Shown in pieces: positions 13,015 to 15,147 of a stretch of 15,147 bases of DNA. The notes below the pieces were generated by a model that was not told where the DNA came from, made no database searches, and saw only the letters and a list, made by a program, of their open reading frames with translations. A program made the translations under genes and the position numbers. This DNA is from an uncultured Clostridia bacterium (GTDB taxonomy: Bacteria > Bacillota > Clostridia > Oscillospirales > Acutalibacteraceae): NCBI GenBank assembly GCA_937916195.1, contig CALFTO010000090.1, positions 1 through 15,147 on the forward strand. Reading direction: 5' to 3'. Positions within the stretch are counted from its first letter, which is position 1. Each line of letters begins with the position of its first letter.

Positions 13015-14043
13015 ATGCAGCTCAGCGAGAGAAAAGAAAAAATCCTTGCCGCAATAGTTGAACGCTACATTGCAACGGGCGAGCCCGTGGGCTCAAAAAC
13101 CTTGCTTGAGTTTTCGCACATCCCCGTATCAAGTGCTACAATCCGTAACGAAATGGCAGAGTTAAGTCGATTAGGCTTCCTTGACCAGCCCCACACATCA
13201 GCAGGTCGAATTCCCTCGCAATTTGGCTATCGCTATTATGTCGATAAACTGATGAACCGTTATGAATTGCCCCTCAACGAAAAAAGATTGATTGAAGCAA
13301 GACTTTCCGACGCAGGCGGCGAACCTCAGCAAATTTTAGAGCAGGCAGGTCAGGTGTTGGCAGAGCTTACAAACTGTGCAGTTGTTTCAACAACACCAAG
13401 CGACACAAATGCGGTAATTCGCAGAGTTGAATTAGTTCCCCTCGGCACTCACACCGCAATGATGGTTATGCTTTCATCATCGGGAATTTTAAAAAGCCGA
13501 GTTTGCAGAACTGACATCGCGCTTAATCTCGAATTAATCGAAACATTTTATAATATAGTTTCACAGCACTTTATCGGTAAATCCGCAAGTGAAGTGAGCA
13601 TAGCACTTATTCAAACCTTGGCACTTTCACTCGGCAGTAAATCATTGGCGATTTCGCCCTTGCTTGTAACACTTTCAGATTTGGCACAGCTTACCGAGCA
13701 AACACAATTGTTGCTTGAAGGTCAGTCAAATTTGCTTAACTACACAGATTACCCCAACGCATATGAATTGATGGAGTTTTTAAGACGCGGCGAGCCTCTT
13801 ACAAATCTCTTTTCAAATCATAAATCGGGCACTGACGCAAATGTGCTGATTGGCAAAGAGAATTTATACCGCGAGTTGCAAGATTCAAGCGTGATTTTCT
13901 CACATTACGCGGTTGGCGGTAAAGACAGTGGCACTTTAGGTCTTATAGGACCTACACGAATTGATTATGCAAGGCTCATTCCGAGCTTAAAATACTTAAC
14001 AGAAATCGTCGGCAGCATAATGTCCGACACCTTGGAGGATTGA
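13015..14043 (+). CDS. hrcA: Heat-inducible transcription repressor HrcA
   Basis: The product (342 aa) represses class I heat-shock genes by binding CIRCE. The N-terminal winged helix (about 1-75) includes YIATGEPVGSKTL and VSSATIRNEMAELSRLGFL, followed by the family hallmark HTSAGRIPS and GYRYYVDKLM (residues 60-80). The rest is the GAF-like and inserted dimerisation domain. I chose ATG 13015 since GGGGTGAT (13004-13011) is just upstream and the family N-terminus begins there; the longer in-frame ORF crosses the promoter and CIRCE. It leads the hrcA-grpE-dnaK operon and is autoregulated through the CIRCE at 12965. Its stop codon ends one base before the grpE start. Length is normal. Confidence 0.97.
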   Translation: MQLSERKEKILAAIVERYIATGEPVGSKTLLEFSHIPVSSATIRNEMAELSRLGFLDQPHTSAGRIPSQFGYRYYVDKLMNRYELPLNEKRLIEARLSDAGGEPQQILEQAGQVLAELTNCAVVSTTPSDTNAVIRRVELVPLGTHTAMMVMLSSSGILKSRVCRTDIALNLELIETFYNIVSQHFIGKSASEVSIALIQTLALSLGSKSLAISPLLVTLSDLAQLTEQTQLLLEGQSNLLNYTDYPNAYELMEFLRRGEPLTNLFSNHKSGTDANVLIGKENLYRELQDSSVIFSHYAVGGKDSGTLGLIGPTRIDYARLIPSLKYLTEIVGSIMSDTLED

Positions 14044-14044
14044 C

Positions 14045-14554
14045 ATGGCAGAAAAAGAAAATCTTCAGCCCGAAGAAACAGTTGAAGAAACTGTTGAAGA
14101 AGTTGCAGAGCCAACCGCAGAAGAAAAACTCACAGAAGAGCTTGCTGCAGAGCACGACAGACTTCTTCGCGTTATGGCAGAGTATGATAACTTCCGTAAA
14201 CGCTCACAAAAAGAAAAAGAGCAGGCTTACGGCGACACAAAAGCATCAACAATCGGCGAATTTTTACCCGTATATGATAACTTTATGCGTGCAATGAGTG
14301 CCGAGGCTACTGACCTTGACTCATTCAAAAAAGGAATTGAAATGATTTTCAATCAGTACGGCGAAACCCTTAAAAAGCTCGGAGTTGAAGCTTTTGGTGA
14401 AAAAGGGGAGGAATTCGACCCCAACATTCACAACGCAGTAATGCACGGTGAAGACGAAAATCTTCCCGAAAACAGTATTTCGGATGTATTTTCAACAGGA
14501 TACAAAATGGGCGACAGAGTAATTCGCCCTGCAGTAGTTAAAGTTGTAAACTAA
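14045..14554 (+). CDS. grpE: Nucleotide exchange factor GrpE
   Basis: The product (169 aa) is the co-chaperone that releases ADP from DnaK. The N-terminal 35 residues are acidic and repetitive (PEETVEETVEEVAE) and probably disordered. A long helix follows, with RVMAEYDNFRKRSQKE, the most conserved stretch of that helix. The C-terminal beta domain contains FDPNIHNAVMHGED and GYKMGDRVIRPAVVKV, both family hallmarks. GGAGG (14034-14038), inside the end of hrcA, is 6 bases before the ATG, and only one base separates the hrcA stop from this start, so translational coupling is likely. It is somewhat short for the family because the N-terminal arm is short. Confidence 0.97.
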   Translation: MAEKENLQPEETVEETVEEVAEPTAEEKLTEELAAEHDRLLRVMAEYDNFRKRSQKEKEQAYGDTKASTIGEFLPVYDNFMRAMSAEATDLDSFKKGIEMIFNQYGETLKKLGVEAFGEKGEEFDPNIHNAVMHGEDENLPENSISDVFSTGYKMGDRVIRPAVVKVVN

Positions 14555-14570
14555 ACTGTTAATAACAGTT
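14554..14570. repeat. Intercistronic palindrome between grpE and dnaK
   Basis: AACTGTTA, one A, TAACAGTT: a perfect 8+1+8 palindrome starting on the last base of the grpE stop codon. As RNA it could form a 6-bp hairpin with a 5-base loop. No T-run follows, so it is not a terminator. Confidence 0.55.
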
Positions 14571-14609
14571 AATAATATTTAGTATATATCCATTTAGGAG
14601 GAATAAATT

Positions 14610-15147
14610 ATGGCAAAGGTAATCGGTATCGACTTAGGTACAACAAACTCATGCGTAGCAGTAATCGAGGGTGGCGAGCCCGTAGTTATCGCTAACGCAG
14701 AAGGTGCAAGAACAACTCCATCAGTTGTAGCATTTTCAAAAACAGGCGAAAGAATGGTTGGTCAGGTAGCAAAAAGACAGGCTATCACAAACCCCGACAA
14801 AACAGTTGCATCAATTAAAAGACATATGGGTAGCAACTATAAAGCAAACATCGACGGTAAAGATTTCACTCCACAAGAAATTTCAGCAATGATTCTTCAA
14901 AAGCTTAAATCTGATGCTGAAGCTTATATCGGTGCTCCCGTAACAGAAGCAGTTATCACAGTTCCCGCATACTTCACAGACGCACAGCGTCAGGCTACAA
15001 AGGACGCAGGTAAAATTGCAGGTCTTGAGGTTAAGAGAATTATCAATGAGCCCACAGCAGCAGCACTCGCTTATGGTGTTGATAAAGAAGACGACCAGAA
15101 GGTTATGGTTTATGACCTTGGCGGCGGTACATTCGACGTTTCAATCA
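14610..15147 (+). CDS. dnaK: Chaperone DnaK (Hsp70), 5' part only
   Basis: The ATP-driven chaperone gene is cut by the window end after 179 codons of about 610. The start is ATG 14610 with AGGAGG (14596-14601) 8 bases upstream. The visible part is the nucleotide-binding domain: GIDLGTTNSCVAV (phosphate loop 1, from residue 6), RTTPSVVAF, VITVPAYFTDAQRQATKDAG, NEPTAAALAYG, and DLGGGTFDVS (phosphate loop 2) at the edge. It lies 55 bases after grpE in the CIRCE-controlled operon; dnaJ is expected next. The sequence is too short to judge the substrate-binding domain. Confidence 0.98.
   Translation, partial: MAKVIGIDLGTTNSCVAVIEGGEPVVIANAEGARTTPSVVAFSKTGERMVGQVAKRQAITNPDKTVASIKRHMGSNYKANIDGKDFTPQEISAMILQKLKSDAEAYIGAPVTEAVITVPAYFTDAQRQATKDAGKIAGLEVKRIINEPTAAALAYGVDKEDDQKVMVYDLGGGTFDVSI

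Overview
The window looks like chromosomal DNA from a low-to-moderate GC Firmicute of the class Clostridia, most likely an Oscillospiraceae/Ruminococcaceae-type gut or rumen bacterium. The evidence is a perfect CIRCE operator ahead of hrcA-grpE-dnaK, a threonine T-box ahead of thrS, GGAGG-type ribosome binding sites throughout, a PadR/HAAS-type regulatory pair, and a short GC-rich interspersed repeat of a kind I associate with this group. The taxonomic call is inference; there is no rRNA gene in the window.

Layout, left to right. (1) 82-2520 (-): a GPH-type sugar/cation symporter of the MFS with a charged cytoplasmic tail of about 320 residues. (2) 2590-2919: a divergent promoter region whose rightward transcript carries a 24-codon upstream ORF superimposed on a multi-hairpin RNA fold, ahead of the magnesium channel gene mgtE (2920-4260, +). 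(3) 4433-5686 (+): a secreted, membrane-anchored surface protein with a cohesin-like domain and two bacterial Ig-like domains. (4) 5796-7257 (-): an operon of a PHP-family phosphoesterase (TTG start) followed by an unrecognised 188-aa protein; it converges on the surface-protein gene at a bidirectional terminator. (5) 7479-11476 (-): thrS under a Thr T-box, followed 11 bases later by a metallophosphoesterase with a C-terminal membrane anchor. (6) 11477-12703 (-): padR and a HAAS-domain membrane protein, with a palindrome over the padR promoter. (7) 12925-15147 (+): the class I heat-shock operon hrcA-grpE-dnaK, with dnaK cut by the window end.

Four copies of a 48-49 bp two-hairpin repeat lie in four intergenic regions, all in the same orientation (4279, 5700, 11104, 12792). 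Their second hairpin shows compensatory base changes. One copy donates the left arm of the mgtE terminator, and another sits in the thrS leader between the T-box terminator and the ribosome binding site.

Most of the window is housekeeping or ordinary accessory content. The least explained element is the mgtE leader: it has a strong sigma-A-type promoter, a well-placed ribosome binding site, a short ORF and a closed multi-branch fold, and it does not resemble the M-box that often controls mgtE in Firmicutes. It is the best candidate here for an undescribed regulatory system.
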